From the NCBI RefSeq assembly GCF_029167375.1, contig NZ_JARFTP010000027.1, positions 1 to 56,628 on the forward strand: DNA of 56,628 bases, in the 5' to 3' direction. Below are positions 40,432 to 49,551 of the stretch, piece by piece. The translations under genes and the position numbers were made by a program. The notes beneath the pieces were generated by a model. It searched no databases. It had not been told where the DNA came from and saw only the letters and a program-made list of their open reading frames with translations. Within the stretch, counting starts at the first letter, position 1. Every line of letters starts with the position of its first letter. Source of the DNA: Tsukamurella sp. 8F. Lineage in GTDB: Bacteria; Actinomycetota; Actinomycetes; Mycobacteriales; Mycobacteriaceae.

Positions 40432-41283
40432 ATGACGAGCGGTTCTGACGGGCCTGACGCAGCGGCCCGGCGTCACTTCGCGGACGAGGACGTGGGGCCC
40501 GGTTGGGAAGTGGTCCGTGCTGCTCGTTCCCTTGAACGTCGCCTCGACATCTCGTTGACCGGCTTCCGCCAGATCGGGGCACGAGGTCTGGACATGCGGC
40601 CGCGTCCGCTGCCGGCCGTCACCGTCGGAATAGAGCTCGGTGCCGACACCCTGACGCTCGACACCGTGGACGATCGGCAGAAGCTGCGGAGCGCCGTCGC
40701 CGGATTAGCTCATACGTCTACCCGCATCACGGGAACCGGCGTGGATCACATCGAACTCCGGATGCCTCCCTTCACGGCATTCACTCTGTTGGGCGGCGCT
40801 TTGTCAGAACTGAACGGCAATATGGTCGGCTTGGTGGATGTGTGGGGTCCGTACGCGACGCAGCTAGGTGAGCAGTTGGCGCGCCGGACAAGCTGGAGTG
40901 AGCGATTTGCCGTCGTCGAGACGGCGCTCGCCGTTCGTCTGGAGTCGGGTGCAGTGCCGGACCCGGAGATTCGCGGCGCCTGGGCACGAATCCTGGCGAC
41001 AGGCGGTTCGACGCGCATCGATCGACTGGCCGTCGAGTGCGGGTGGAGCCGGAAGCGATTGTGGACCCGATTCACGGCTCAGATCGGTGTGACCCCTAAA
41101 CGAGCGGCGATGCTCGTTCGATTCGATGCGGCCGCTCGCCGTCTACAGGCCGGAGAAGACCCGGCCGAGGTAGCCGTGGCCTGCGGATACGCAGACCAGG
41201 CGCATCTGCATCGCGATGTGCGAGATTTCGCCCGGTGCACACCGCGTGAACTCGCAGCCGAGGCGCTGCGACCTGCTTCTTGA
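40432..41283 (+). CDS. AraC-family transcriptional regulator
   Basis: A 283-residue protein with a C-terminal double HTH: RIDRLAVECGWSRKRLWTRF, IGVTPKRAAMLVRFDAAARR and EVAVACGYADQAHLHRDV. The N-terminal about 180 residues form an unassigned sensor region. It lies 138 bp upstream of five overlapping transport genes in the same direction. AraC-type activators such as YbtA control metallophore import in other bacteria, so a similar role is plausible (inference). Codon choice is less GC-biased than in neighbouring core genes, suggesting acquisition. Confidence 0.88.
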   Translation: MTSGSDGPDAAARRHFADEDVGPGWEVVRAARSLERRLDISLTGFRQIGARGLDMRPRPLPAVTVGIELGADTLTLDTVDDRQKLRSAVAGLAHTSTRITGTGVDHIELRMPPFTAFTLLGGALSELNGNMVGLVDVWGPYATQLGEQLARRTSWSERFAVVETALAVRLESGAVPDPEIRGAWARILATGGSTRIDRLAVECGWSRKRLWTRFTAQIGVTPKRAAMLVRFDAAARRLQAGEDPAEVAVACGYADQAHLHRDVRDFARCTPRELAAEALRPAS

Positions 41284-41421
41284 TGCTGCGACAACTGGGT
41301 CGGGCTCGGGAACAATCGTTCAATACGCGGCCACGGGCGAGACGCCATCCTGAGCGGCATACAGTCCGTGCCCCGCTCCCAGCGCCATCCATGCGGAGCT
41401 GAACCCGTATGGAGGTGATCG

Positions 41422-43182
41422 ATGGCGGAGGCGATCGAAGCGACTGCCAAGGAGCGCAAGGCGGCGCGGGCCGCGCTCGAGGAAGTCCGGGCACCGGTCG
41501 AGGGCTCGATCCGTCTTGGCTGCGTGATCGGCGCAGTGGGCGCGCTCGCCGGCCTGGCTCCGTTTGTCGGTCTGGTCGGGGTGATCCACGAACTGCTGGA
41601 GGAGCCGCTCGATCGGGGCGCGCTCATGGCGTGGTGCGTGTTCATCGTCATCTGCCTGGTCGCCAAGGCCGTGCTGAGCTTCGTCGCGTTGGGGATCACA
41701 CATTTCGCGGATGTCCGTCTGCAGGCGATCCTGCGCCGGCGAATCGTGGCTCACCTCGGCCGCGTACCACTCGGGTGGTTTGGTGAGCAATCGTCGGGGC
41801 GGGTGCGAAAGGCCGCGATGGGGGACGTTCACGACCTGCACCAGATGGTGGCACATCACGCGGTCGAGATGACGGCCGCGATCACCATGCCCATCGGTGG
41901 CCTGGCCTACCTGCTCTTCCTCGACTGGCGGCTGGCGCTACTCGCGCTGGCATCGTTGCCGCTCTATGTCGCGCTCTACGCGTGGATGATGCGCGGATTC
42001 AGCGAGCAGATGCGGCGGATGGACGACGGCAACGCCCGGATCAGCGCTGCAGTCGCGGAGTTCGTCAGCGGGATAGCGGTGGTGAAGACCTTCGGACAGG
42101 CGAGGCAGGCCCACCAGGCCTACCGGAGCGCGGCCGAGGACTTCGTGTCCTTCTTCTCCGCGTGGGCACGCCCGATGCTGCGACTCGAGTCAGTCGCGGG
42201 GATGGCGATCTCGGCACCTGTTGTCGGGCTGCTGACCACCGCCGGGGTGGCCTGGTTCGTCGACCAGGGCTGGGTGGAGGTCTCCGAAGGCTTGGCTTGC
42301 GTACTGGTCGCCCTCGTGCTGCCGAGCACGATCCAGCCGTTGGTATACGCCGCGCAGAATCGCCGTACCGCGGAAGCAGCGGCCGTGCGCATCCACGACC
42401 TGTTGGGCACGCCCGAACTGGCGGTCGCTGCGAACCCGGGAATCCCGTCCGGTCATCGGGTCGAGTTCGACGGGGTCCGATTCACCTATGACGGTGTCAC
42501 CGACGTCCTGCACGCGGTGACGCTGACGTGTGCACCTGGCACAGTTACCGCCCTGGTCGGCCCCTCGGGATCGGGCAAGTCGACCCTCGCGGCGTTGCTA
42601 CTTCGCTTCCACGACGTGTCCGGTGGGGCGATCCGGATCGGTGGTGTCCCGGTCGACGAGGTGGACCCGGTCGGGCTCTACCACAGGGTCGGGTTCGTGC
42701 TCCAAGACGTGCAGCTCCTGCACGCTTCGGTGCGGGACAACGTCCGGCTGGGACGACCCGACGCTCACGATGACGACATCGAGCGGGCCTGCGTCGCCGC
42801 GCGGATACATGACCGCATTCTGGCCCTGCCCCGCGCGTACGACAGCGTGATCGGTGAGGACGCGCTGCTCTCCGGAGGCGAGGCGCAACGGGTGTCGATC
42901 GCCCGGGCACTGCTGGCCGACGCCCCGGTGCTGGTGCTGGACGAGGCCACGGCCTTCGCAGACCCGGAGTCGGAGTCGGCCATCCAGGACGCGCTCTCGG
43001 AGCTTGCGCAGGGGCGCACAGTGCTGGTGATCGCCCACCGGTTGCGAACGATCGCGGGAGTCGACCTGATCGCCGTCCTCGACCGGGGCCAAGCGGTCGA
43101 GACGGGTCGCCACGACGAGCTGCTGGCCGCCGGCGGGCTCTACGCCCGGATGTGGGCCGCTCGCGAGGGGGAAGATCGATGA
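41422..43182 (+). CDS. ABC half-transporter 1 (exporter-fold permease-ATPase)
   Basis: 586 residues: six membrane helices (about 35-300) then an ATPase domain with Walker A GPSGSGKST, Q-loop VLQDVQLL, signature LSGGEAQR, Walker B VLVLDEATA and IAHR H-loop. No leader-peptide domain. Such proteins export drugs or lipids, but the YbtP/YbtQ and IrtA/IrtB subfamilies import iron-siderophores. TATGGAGGTG precedes the ATG. The stop overlaps the next gene (ATGA). It probably heterodimerises with the next protein. Substrate unknown. Confidence 0.9.
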   Translation: MAEAIEATAKERKAARAALEEVRAPVEGSIRLGCVIGAVGALAGLAPFVGLVGVIHELLEEPLDRGALMAWCVFIVICLVAKAVLSFVALGITHFADVRLQAILRRRIVAHLGRVPLGWFGEQSSGRVRKAAMGDVHDLHQMVAHHAVEMTAAITMPIGGLAYLLFLDWRLALLALASLPLYVALYAWMMRGFSEQMRRMDDGNARISAAVAEFVSGIAVVKTFGQARQAHQAYRSAAEDFVSFFSAWARPMLRLESVAGMAISAPVVGLLTTAGVAWFVDQGWVEVSEGLACVLVALVLPSTIQPLVYAAQNRRTAEAAAVRIHDLLGTPELAVAANPGIPSGHRVEFDGVRFTYDGVTDVLHAVTLTCAPGTVTALVGPSGSGKSTLAALLLRFHDVSGGAIRIGGVPVDEVDPVGLYHRVGFVLQDVQLLHASVRDNVRLGRPDAHDDDIERACVAARIHDRILALPRAYDSVIGEDALLSGGEAQRVSIARALLADAPVLVLDEATAFADPESESAIQDALSELAQGRTVLVIAHRLRTIAGVDLIAVLDRGQAVETGRHDELLAAGGLYARMWAAREGEDR

Positions 43183-44933
43183 TCTCCGATCTCGAGTTGT
43201 TGCTGGGTCCAGAGCGCCGCGGAGTGTTGCGGACCCTACTGGGATGGACCGTGCTGTGCGGGGTGCTCAGTGGGTTGGCCGGCGTGGCGCTGGTGCCGGC
43301 ATTCGCGCACCTGGCCGCGGGCGAGCTCGGCGAATTGCCCGGCGACGTGCTTCTCATCGCTGCGGCAACGCTGGCCGCGTGTGTCGTGCAGTACATCCAG
43401 TCGATGAAGCGTTTCAGGGTCTCGCTGGAAGTAATGGGCACGGTGCATCGACGCCTCGGTGACCACCTGGTGACGCTTCCCTTGGGGTGGTACGACGAAG
43501 AGCGGACCGGGAAGCTGTCGAAGTCCGCGACCCAGGGTGCGTTCATGATCTCGGGGCTGTTCTCGGAACTGCTCACCCCGGTGATCGTCGGTACCACCGC
43601 TCCGGCCACGGTGACGGCGGCCATGCTGTTCTACGACTGGCGTCTCGGCGTGGTCGCCCTGGTCTGCATCCCGGTGCTCGCGCTCGCCTTCAGCTTCAGC
43701 GCCCGCTGCCTCGGCCGCGGGGAGAGGCTTGATCATGCCGCAGCCGCGGCGGCCGGCAGCCGGGTGATCGAGTTCGCTCGCAGCCAAGCGGCGCTGCGGG
43801 CGTTCGGCCGCGGCATCGAGGGCTATCAGCCGCTGGACGACGCGATCGAGCGGCAGCAGCGCAACGGCCGACGCTCGCTGTGGCTGTCCGGGGCGGGGAT
43901 CCTCACCGGCGGAGTCACCGTGCAGTTCGTACTGACTGCGCTGCTGATCGCGAGCGTCTGGCTGGCCGCCGACGGGCAGGTCACCGCGACCTCGGCCGTC
44001 GCTCTGCTCGCTCTGGCCTTCCGCTTCGCCGGTCCGCTGGCCCAAGCGGGCGAGTTGGCCGGTGTGTTGCGGATGGCAGGCAACGATCTGCGGCGGGTTG
44101 CCCAGGTGCTCCGCGAACCCGCGATGCCAGAGCCGCAGACGCCGACGAAGCCGGTCCGACCCGGTGCGATCGAGCTCGACGGAGTCGGATTCGGTTATCG
44201 AGCCGACGAGCCGGTACTGCGAGAGGTGTCCTTCTCCGTACCCCCGCGGTCGATGACCGCGCTGGTCGGTGCGTCCGGCTCCGGAAAGACTACGATCACG
44301 CGACTGATCGCCCGATTCTGGGACGCGGACACGGGAGTCGTGCGAGTCGGTGGTGTGGACGTCCGGGATCAGAGCACCGAAGACCTGATGGCGCAGCTCG
44401 CCGTGGTCTTCCAGGACGTCTACCTCTTCGATGACACGCTCGAGGCCAACATCCGATTGGGCCGGCCCGGCGCCACAGACGACGAGGTGCGCGAGGCCGC
44501 CCACTTGGCGGGCGTGGACGAGATCATCGATCGGTTGCCCGATGGCTGGTCGACCCGCGTCGGCGAGGCCGGGGCCCGGCTTTCGGGCGGCGAGCGCCAG
44601 CGAGTCTCGGTCGCCCGGGCGCTGTTGAAGGACGCACCGATCGTGCTCCTCGACGAGGCCACTGCCGCCCTCGACCCGGAGAACGAGCGTTTCGTCCAAC
44701 GGTCGCTGCATCGTCTGGCGCAGCGGAGCACATTGCTCGTGATCGCTCATCATCTCGACACCGTGGTGACGGCGGACCAGATCGTCGTGCTCGATGAGGG
44801 TCAGGTGGCCGAGATCGGGACGCACAGCGAACTGTTCGCCCGCGGCGGCCGCTATGCCGCGTTCTGGGAATCGCGCCGCAGCGCGCGGGGTTGGCGGTTG
44901 GACAGCGCAGCAAAGAGGAGATCACGAGCGTGA
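43179..44933 (+). CDS. ABC half-transporter 2 (exporter-fold permease-ATPase)
   Basis: 584 residues with the same layout as the previous protein: six helices (about 20-290), Walker A GASGSGKTT, Q-loop VFQDVYLF, signature LSGGERQR, Walker B IVLLDEATAALD and IAHHLD H-loop (His-His where IAHR is usual). Both sites look intact. Starts inside the end of transporter 1 (4-bp overlap) and ends inside the start of the S component (GTGA), so translation of the three is coupled. Confidence 0.9.
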   Translation: MISDLELLLGPERRGVLRTLLGWTVLCGVLSGLAGVALVPAFAHLAAGELGELPGDVLLIAAATLAACVVQYIQSMKRFRVSLEVMGTVHRRLGDHLVTLPLGWYDEERTGKLSKSATQGAFMISGLFSELLTPVIVGTTAPATVTAAMLFYDWRLGVVALVCIPVLALAFSFSARCLGRGERLDHAAAAAAGSRVIEFARSQAALRAFGRGIEGYQPLDDAIERQQRNGRRSLWLSGAGILTGGVTVQFVLTALLIASVWLAADGQVTATSAVALLALAFRFAGPLAQAGELAGVLRMAGNDLRRVAQVLREPAMPEPQTPTKPVRPGAIELDGVGFGYRADEPVLREVSFSVPPRSMTALVGASGSGKTTITRLIARFWDADTGVVRVGGVDVRDQSTEDLMAQLAVVFQDVYLFDDTLEANIRLGRPGATDDEVREAAHLAGVDEIIDRLPDGWSTRVGEAGARLSGGERQRVSVARALLKDAPIVLLDEATAALDPENERFVQRSLHRLAQRSTLLVIAHHLDTVVTADQIVVLDEGQVAEIGTHSELFARGGRYAAFWESRRSARGWRLDSAAKRRSRA

Positions 44934-45547
44934 GCCAGGAACAGACGTCTCCGGAGGAGGCCGATCCGACCCACCGCGACCGTCCATTGGTGACGGCGAG
45001 CGGAGAGCGGCTGCTCAGTACTCGCACACTGATGACATGCGCTGCGATCGCTGTCGGTGCCAGTGTCTTCTCCATCCCGGTGGCGTGGGCCGAGGCTGCC
45101 GTCGGCGCCTCGCTGCCGGTGCTGTACGCGGCGATGGCGGGCGCCTGGGTGTTCGGCTCAGTCCTGGCGCAGGCGTTGCTGCGACAGGGCGGCGTTGCCC
45201 TCGTCACCGCGGTGCTGATGGGTCTGATCAGCGCGATCACCACTCCGCTGGGCTGGTCAACGGGGGCCGGCTTCGTGCTCATCGGGTTGCTGCTGGAGCT
45301 GCCGTTCCTGTGCGTGCGCTATCGACGCTGGCCGACCTGGCTGTTCCTGCCCGGTCCGCTGCTGGTCGGATTCCTTTTCAACGCTCTTCCGCTCGCGTTC
45401 GTGCTCCGCGCCGGCGCGCTACAGCCGATCGCGTTCGCGCTGGTGCTGACCCTGCCCTTGGTGTCGTGCGTACTGGCGACCGTCCTCGCAATCGTGATCG
45501 CACGCAGGCTGCGTCGTGCAGGTCTGGGACCGCAGCAGGCCCCGTGA
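44930..45547 (+). CDS. ECF transporter substrate-specific (S) component
   Basis: A 205-residue membrane protein with about six helices (from residue 36), consistent with an energy-coupling-factor S component of the MptD/Trep_Strep or YkoE-like kind; GVALVTAVLMGLISAITTPL and LVGFLFNALPLAF are in the helices. The N-terminus is hydrophilic. It sits directly before the ECF ATPase and T genes, overlapping both neighbours by 4 bp. Substrate is unknown; S components take vitamins, metals or their complexes. Confidence 0.75.
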   Translation: MSQEQTSPEEADPTHRDRPLVTASGERLLSTRTLMTCAAIAVGASVFSIPVAWAEAAVGASLPVLYAAMAGAWVFGSVLAQALLRQGGVALVTAVLMGLISAITTPLGWSTGAGFVLIGLLLELPFLCVRYRRWPTWLFLPGPLLVGFLFNALPLAFVLRAGALQPIAFALVLTLPLVSCVLATVLAIVIARRLRRAGLGPQQAP

Positions 45548-47262
45548 GTCCCGCCGATGGCGTGGGGGAGGTACTGCGGGTTACCGATGTCGGGGTGCGC
45601 TTCCACAACGCACAACGCGATCTGCCTTCCCACGCGACCCTGCGGATCGCGCCGGGCGAGTTGGTGTTGCTGCTCGGGCCATCCGGCTGCGGCAAGTCCT
45701 CGTTGTCGCTGACGTTCAACGGTCTGGTTCCGCACTCGGTGCCAGCCGGCTACCGGGGGCAGGTGATGGTGTGCGATCTCGACGTCGCGGCCACTCCGGT
45801 CGCCGAGCTGGCCAGGCGGGTCGGCATGGTGTTCCAAGATCCCGATGCCCAGATCGTCAGCACGTCGGTGCTCGACGAGGTCTGCTTCGGCTTAGAGAAC
45901 CTCTGCACGCCCGTCGACCTGATCGAGCCTCGGGCCAGGGACGCTTTGGGCCGGGTCGGGCTGGAGCATCTGGAGAACGCCGACCCACACCTGATGTCCG
46001 GAGGGGAGAAGCAGCGTGTGGCACTGGCGTGCGCGCTTGCGTTGGAGCCCGCTTTGCTCCTGCTCGACGAGCCGACCGCGAACCTCGACCCCGCCGGCCG
46101 TGCAGCGTTCTACGACCTGCTCCCGGACCTGCTCGCAGCCGGGACCGCGGCAGTGCTGATCGAACACGAGCTCGACGACGTGATCGACAAGGTCGATCGC
46201 GTGGTGGTGTTCTCCGCCGCCGGGGACACGATCGTGGCCGGCACACCCGAAGAGGTCATGGAGGTTCACGGCGATGTCATGGTCGCCGAGGGTGTGTGGC
46301 TGCCGACCGCCGTCCGCTTGCACCGAGCGCTCGCCGCATCGGGAAAGGCCGGTAGTAGCCTCCCGCTGACCCGCGCCGATCTGCGACCCGAGGGCTACGG
46401 CGCTCGGCTCGGCCGGCTCGGCGTCACGCCGCCTGTTCCACGACCAACGGAGCGGGTTCCCGAGACCACCGGCGTCGAGGTCGTCGATCTCGTGGTCGAG
46501 CGAGACCGTCGACGGATCATCGACGGAATGTCGTTCCGGGCACCCGGTGGGGCGATCACTGCGCTCGTCGGGGTCAACGGCGCAGGAAAGTCCACCGTGC
46601 TGCACGCGATCGCCGGCCTCCTGCCCTCGTCCGGCACCATCGTCATCCCAACAGGGCGGACCGCGGTGCGGCCGGGCTACGTGTTCCAGAATCCCGAGCA
46701 TCAGTTCCTCACCGACCGGGTCTCCGACGAACTGGCGTTCGGGCCGCGCCGGTTGGGGTGGCCGAAGGAGCGCGTCCGTTCCGCGGTCGAAGATCAGCTC
46801 GCGCGTTTCGGGCTTACCGACCTGGCCGATCGCAACCCGTTCCTGCTCTCCGGCGGCCAGAAACGCCGTCTGTCCGTCGCCTCCGCGCTGATCACCCAGC
46901 CACCGCTGTTGCTGTTGGACGAACCGACGTACGGCCAAGACCACCGCAACGCCACCGAGATGATGCGACTGCTACAGGAGCTGAGTAACGACGGCACGAC
47001 CGTGCTGCTGGTCAGCCACGACCTGCAGCTGGTCGCCGAGCACGCTGAACGTGTCGTCGTGCTTCACGGCGGTCGGGCGGCCGTCGCGGGGACGGCGCAC
47101 GAGGTACTCGGCAACCCGCGCGTCGTCGCATCGGCCGGATTGCGTCTGCCGCCGATGGCCCGGATCGCGGCCCGCGCCGCGCAGGAAGTCACGGGGTGGA
47201 CCGGTTTGCTACGTGAGCGGGACCTCGACTGCCCTAGCACCGATGGCTCGGATCCGCGATGA
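45544..47262 (+). CDS. ECF transporter fused double ATPase (A-A') component
   Basis: 572 residues with two ABC ATPase domains in one chain. Domain 1: LGPSGCGKSS, FQDPDAQIVS, MSGGEKQRVAL and LLLLDEPTANLD. Domain 2: VGVNGAGKST, FQNPEHQFLT, LSGGQKRRLSV and LLLLDEPTYGQD. The Q-helix QDPD/QNPE motifs are characteristic of ECF ATPases. GTG at 45544 overlaps the S gene. It should power uptake with the S and T proteins. Its stop overlaps the T gene (ATGA). Confidence 0.92.
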   Translation: MSPADGVGEVLRVTDVGVRFHNAQRDLPSHATLRIAPGELVLLLGPSGCGKSSLSLTFNGLVPHSVPAGYRGQVMVCDLDVAATPVAELARRVGMVFQDPDAQIVSTSVLDEVCFGLENLCTPVDLIEPRARDALGRVGLEHLENADPHLMSGGEKQRVALACALALEPALLLLDEPTANLDPAGRAAFYDLLPDLLAAGTAAVLIEHELDDVIDKVDRVVVFSAAGDTIVAGTPEEVMEVHGDVMVAEGVWLPTAVRLHRALAASGKAGSSLPLTRADLRPEGYGARLGRLGVTPPVPRPTERVPETTGVEVVDLVVERDRRRIIDGMSFRAPGGAITALVGVNGAGKSTVLHAIAGLLPSSGTIVIPTGRTAVRPGYVFQNPEHQFLTDRVSDELAFGPRRLGWPKERVRSAVEDQLARFGLTDLADRNPFLLSGGQKRRLSVASALITQPPLLLLDEPTYGQDHRNATEMMRLLQELSNDGTTVLLVSHDLQLVAEHAERVVVLHGGRAAVAGTAHEVLGNPRVVASAGLRLPPMARIAARAAQEVTGWTGLLRERDLDCPSTDGSDPR

Positions 47263-48071
47263 CCCCGCGTGTCCGCGGCATGCTGCGTAGGCGCAACCCG
47301 CTCGCGAAGATGCTCGCCACGCTGCCGGCGTTCGTCCTGGTCGTGCTGACCTCGAGCATTCCGGTGACGACGGCGGTCCTCGTGATCGCCGTCGCCGCGC
47401 TCGCCCTCTGGGGTGGACTCGGCGCCCGCCGCATAGTGGGCGTGTCGGCGTTGCTCGTCGCCGCGACCGCCGTAATGACGCTGTCGCTGTCGCTGATCGT
47501 GCGCCCGGACCTCGTTGCCGAGACCCCGGTCCTGTTGCGGATCGGCGGCTGGGAGTACCGCACGGGGCCGCTCGAGATCGGGCTGACCGCCGGGTCCCGG
47601 GTCAGCGCGATGATCGCCGTGATGCTGGTCAGCGGACTGACCACGTCTGGTCAGGACGTGGTCCTGGCCTGCGTGCAGCAGCTACGCCTGCCTTACCAGG
47701 TCGGGTATGTCGCGCTCGCCGCGGCCGAGTTCATTCCCCGGCTACGGCGGGAGCTGGACGTGATCCGCGCCGCGCACACCGTTCGTGGGGCACCGGCCGG
47801 CCATGGTCTGGTGGCGGCGCTGCGTCGCACGGCCGGGTATGCGGTCCCGTTGCTGGCGAGCAGCGTGCGTCACGCCGAGAGGGTGTCGATGTCGATGGAC
47901 GCACGGGGTTTCGGGTCTGCGCAGCACCGCACCGAACGGCGAACCGTATCCTGGCATCGCACGGACCGGCTGTTCGTCCTCGCTTGCTGGGTCGTCACCG
48001 GCCTCGGATACGGCACGGCCGCCGTACTCGGCATGCTCGGCCCGCTTGGATTCTGGGTGGCACCTGGATAA
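47259..48071 (+). CDS. ECF transporter transmembrane (T) component
   Basis: A 270-residue scaffold protein with helices at about 20-55, 58-80, 105-128 and 230-255. The two coupling-helix signatures are AAHTVRG and SMDARGFG; their Ala-Arg-Gly motifs dock onto the ATPases. It starts with MTPRVRGMLRRRNPLAK, including the usual NPLAK lead-in. Last gene of the five-gene unit, followed by the palindromic terminator at 48106. Confidence 0.9.
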   Translation: MTPRVRGMLRRRNPLAKMLATLPAFVLVVLTSSIPVTTAVLVIAVAALALWGGLGARRIVGVSALLVAATAVMTLSLSLIVRPDLVAETPVLLRIGGWEYRTGPLEIGLTAGSRVSAMIAVMLVSGLTTSGQDVVLACVQQLRLPYQVGYVALAAAEFIPRLRRELDVIRAAHTVRGAPAGHGLVAALRRTAGYAVPLLASSVRHAERVSMSMDARGFGSAQHRTERRTVSWHRTDRLFVLACWVVTGLGYGTAAVLGMLGPLGFWVAPG

Positions 48072-48105
48072 GCAGACCTACTCTCGACCGGCCTCACCCG
48101 GATAC

Positions 48106-48139
48106 AAACCTGCCCCGCGTGATCACGCGGGGCAGGTTT
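48106..48139. terminator. 34-bp perfect palindrome, bidirectional terminator
   Basis: Two 17-bp arms (48106-48122 and 48123-48139) are exactly complementary, GC-rich in the middle with AAACC and GGTTT ends. It is 34 bp after the ECF T stop on plus and 17 bp after the tRNA-Ala 3' end on minus, so it can terminate both. Confidence 0.85.
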
Positions 48140-48156
48140 CGAGTTCTGAACTTCAG

Positions 48157-48229
48157 TGGAGCTAAGGGGAATCGAACCCCTGACCTCCTCGATGCGAACG
48201 AGGCGCGCTACCAACTGCGCTATAGCCCC
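48157..48229 (-). tRNA. tRNA-Ala (anticodon CGC)
   Basis: A 73-nt cloverleaf begins GGGGCTATAGCGCAGTTGGT; the anticodon stem-loop is CCTCG-TTCGCAT-CGAGG with CGC anticodon; the T-arm has GGTTCGATTCC; the acceptor pairs GGGGCTA with TAGCTCC and contains the G3-U70 wobble that identifies tRNA-Ala. Discriminator A; CCA is not encoded. Its 3' end faces the ABC/ECF locus. Confidence 0.97.
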
Positions 48230-48275
48230 TCGGTACGGAACCTCGAATACTGTAGCAAGGGTCCGTCCGTACCTG

Positions 48276-49502
48276 CTAACCGACCCGTCGGGCAGGGTAT
48301 TCACGCAGTTCAGAGGCCTCTTCCTGCTCCCGGCGGAGAAAGTCGAACTCTTCCGCCCGGTAGCGCGGGAGATGATCGAACGCGGGGTCCTCGTCGTCGG
48401 CCTCCATGACGATGCAGCCGTACCTGCGGAGGTACGCGGGCACACCATCGACGACCTCGCCCTCGCGTTCCCGCTCGCGCCGGGCTCGCGCCAGGCGGGC
48501 CATGCGCCGTCGGCGGATCTCGCTCTCGATACGCACCGTGCGGCGCAGGTACGCCAGGTAGACGACGAGAGCGACGACGGCCGCGCCGAATCCGTACCAG
48601 GCGAACGGCACCTTCGCGACGGATGCCACCAGGCCGACGACCGCCAGCAACCCCAGCACGAACGTCACGCGCTGCCGGAAACGGTACTTCGCCGCGGAGA
48701 TGCGGGCATCGTTCTCGGGATCGAAACCGCCACGGCGGCGCGGAGATTCGTCCCCGTCGATCGGCTCGACCGGCGCATCGTGAGCCTCGTCCTCGAAAGT
48801 CTCGTCCTCGTAGGCCTCGTCTTCATACGCCTCGTCCTCGTAGGCGTCGTCGGCATCCAGCTCGTCGGAGTCCGTCGCCTCGTCCGTCTCGACGTGCTCG
48901 GCGACGGGCTCATCGTCGGTGTCCTCTGATGTCTCCGACTCCGCGACCGGGGCGGAGACCTCCACGGGTTCCATCTCGAGTGTCGGCCCGTCGATCTGAA
49001 GCGTGGGCGGGTTGAGGCGCCCGGAGTCCAGACCGGAGCGTGCGGGCTCGGACGGTTCGTCGGTCACCGTCGGCATCTCCTGCGTGGGCGAGTCGAGGTC
49101 GCGGCCGGGCTCGTCGACGTCGTAGTCGACGTAGGCGTGGGCCTCCTGCTCGACGCCGTCTCGGGCTACGACGGTGTTCGGCCGGTCCAGGTCCTCGACC
49201 ACGTCGATGTCGTCCGCGCCGGTCTCGCGAAGATCGGGGTCGTCCAGCTCGGCATCGTCCAGCTCGGCGTCCGGCTCCGTATCGCTGCGATCGGGCCGGT
49301 ACTGATACGGAGCCAGGTCGTCCGGCATCGGGCGCACCTTGCGCTTGAGCTGCAGACGCGCAGAGCCGCCGCGGTGCAGCAGACGCGTCTTGAGCGTGGC
49401 GTCGCTGACGGCGTTGACCTTCGGGTGGCGGGCGACGAACATCGGGACGAGCACCACCAGCCAGGCGACGATCAACCCCACCCACAGCACGGATGTCGGC
49501 AT
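48276..49502 (-). CDS. glpR: Divisome membrane protein GlpR/SepX family
   Basis: 408 residues: N-terminal membrane helix (about 5-22), acidic disordered middle (about 60-255) with a fourfold YEDEA/FEDEA repeat at about 220-241, two further helices (about 279-317) and an Arg/Glu-rich tail. It has the same order as Rv0996 beside rimJ and moeA1. In Corynebacterium glutamicum GlpR is the membrane receptor of the MoeA-like protein Glp, which binds FtsZ; in Streptomyces the family member SepX acts in division. The partner gene (moeA-like) lies upstream here. ATG at 49502. Confidence 0.85.
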   Translation of the reverse strand: MPTSVLWVGLIVAWLVVLVPMFVARHPKVNAVSDATLKTRLLHRGGSARLQLKRKVRPMPDDLAPYQYRPDRSDTEPDAELDDAELDDPDLRETGADDIDVVEDLDRPNTVVARDGVEQEAHAYVDYDVDEPGRDLDSPTQEMPTVTDEPSEPARSGLDSGRLNPPTLQIDGPTLEMEPVEVSAPVAESETSEDTDDEPVAEHVETDEATDSDELDADDAYEDEAYEDEAYEDETFEDEAHDAPVEPIDGDESPRRRGGFDPENDARISAAKYRFRQRVTFVLGLLAVVGLVASVAKVPFAWYGFGAAVVALVVYLAYLRRTVRIESEIRRRRMARLARARREREREGEVVDGVPAYLRRYGCIVMEADDEDPAFDHLPRYRAEEFDFLRREQEEASELREYPARRVG

Positions 49503-49533
49503 CGGCGTACTCCCTACTTGACGACCGGAGAGG

Positions 49534-49551
49534 AACTACACGAGTGTAGTT
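49534..49551. promoter_or_regulatory. Inverted repeat in glpR leader
   Basis: AACTACAC-GA-GTGTAGTT, 32 bp before the glpR start, in the 177-bp gap after rimJ. It could be an operator, or part of the promoter (TACACT on minus resembles a -10). No regulator is recognised. Confidence 0.45.

Noticed and set aside
40105-40582. Frames in the gap between the TetR and AraC genes
   Set aside because: No domain, no ribosome site, and competing frames on both strands; reported only as an intergenic stretch.
43236-44825. 529-residue minus-strand frame over ABC half-transporter 2
   Set aside because: Antisense shadow of a protein with complete ABC motifs; rich in His, Arg and Gln with no domain.
48106-48139. 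Considered as a CRISPR repeat or attachment site
   Set aside because: Single copy, fully self-complementary and placed behind two transcription units, which fits a terminator better.
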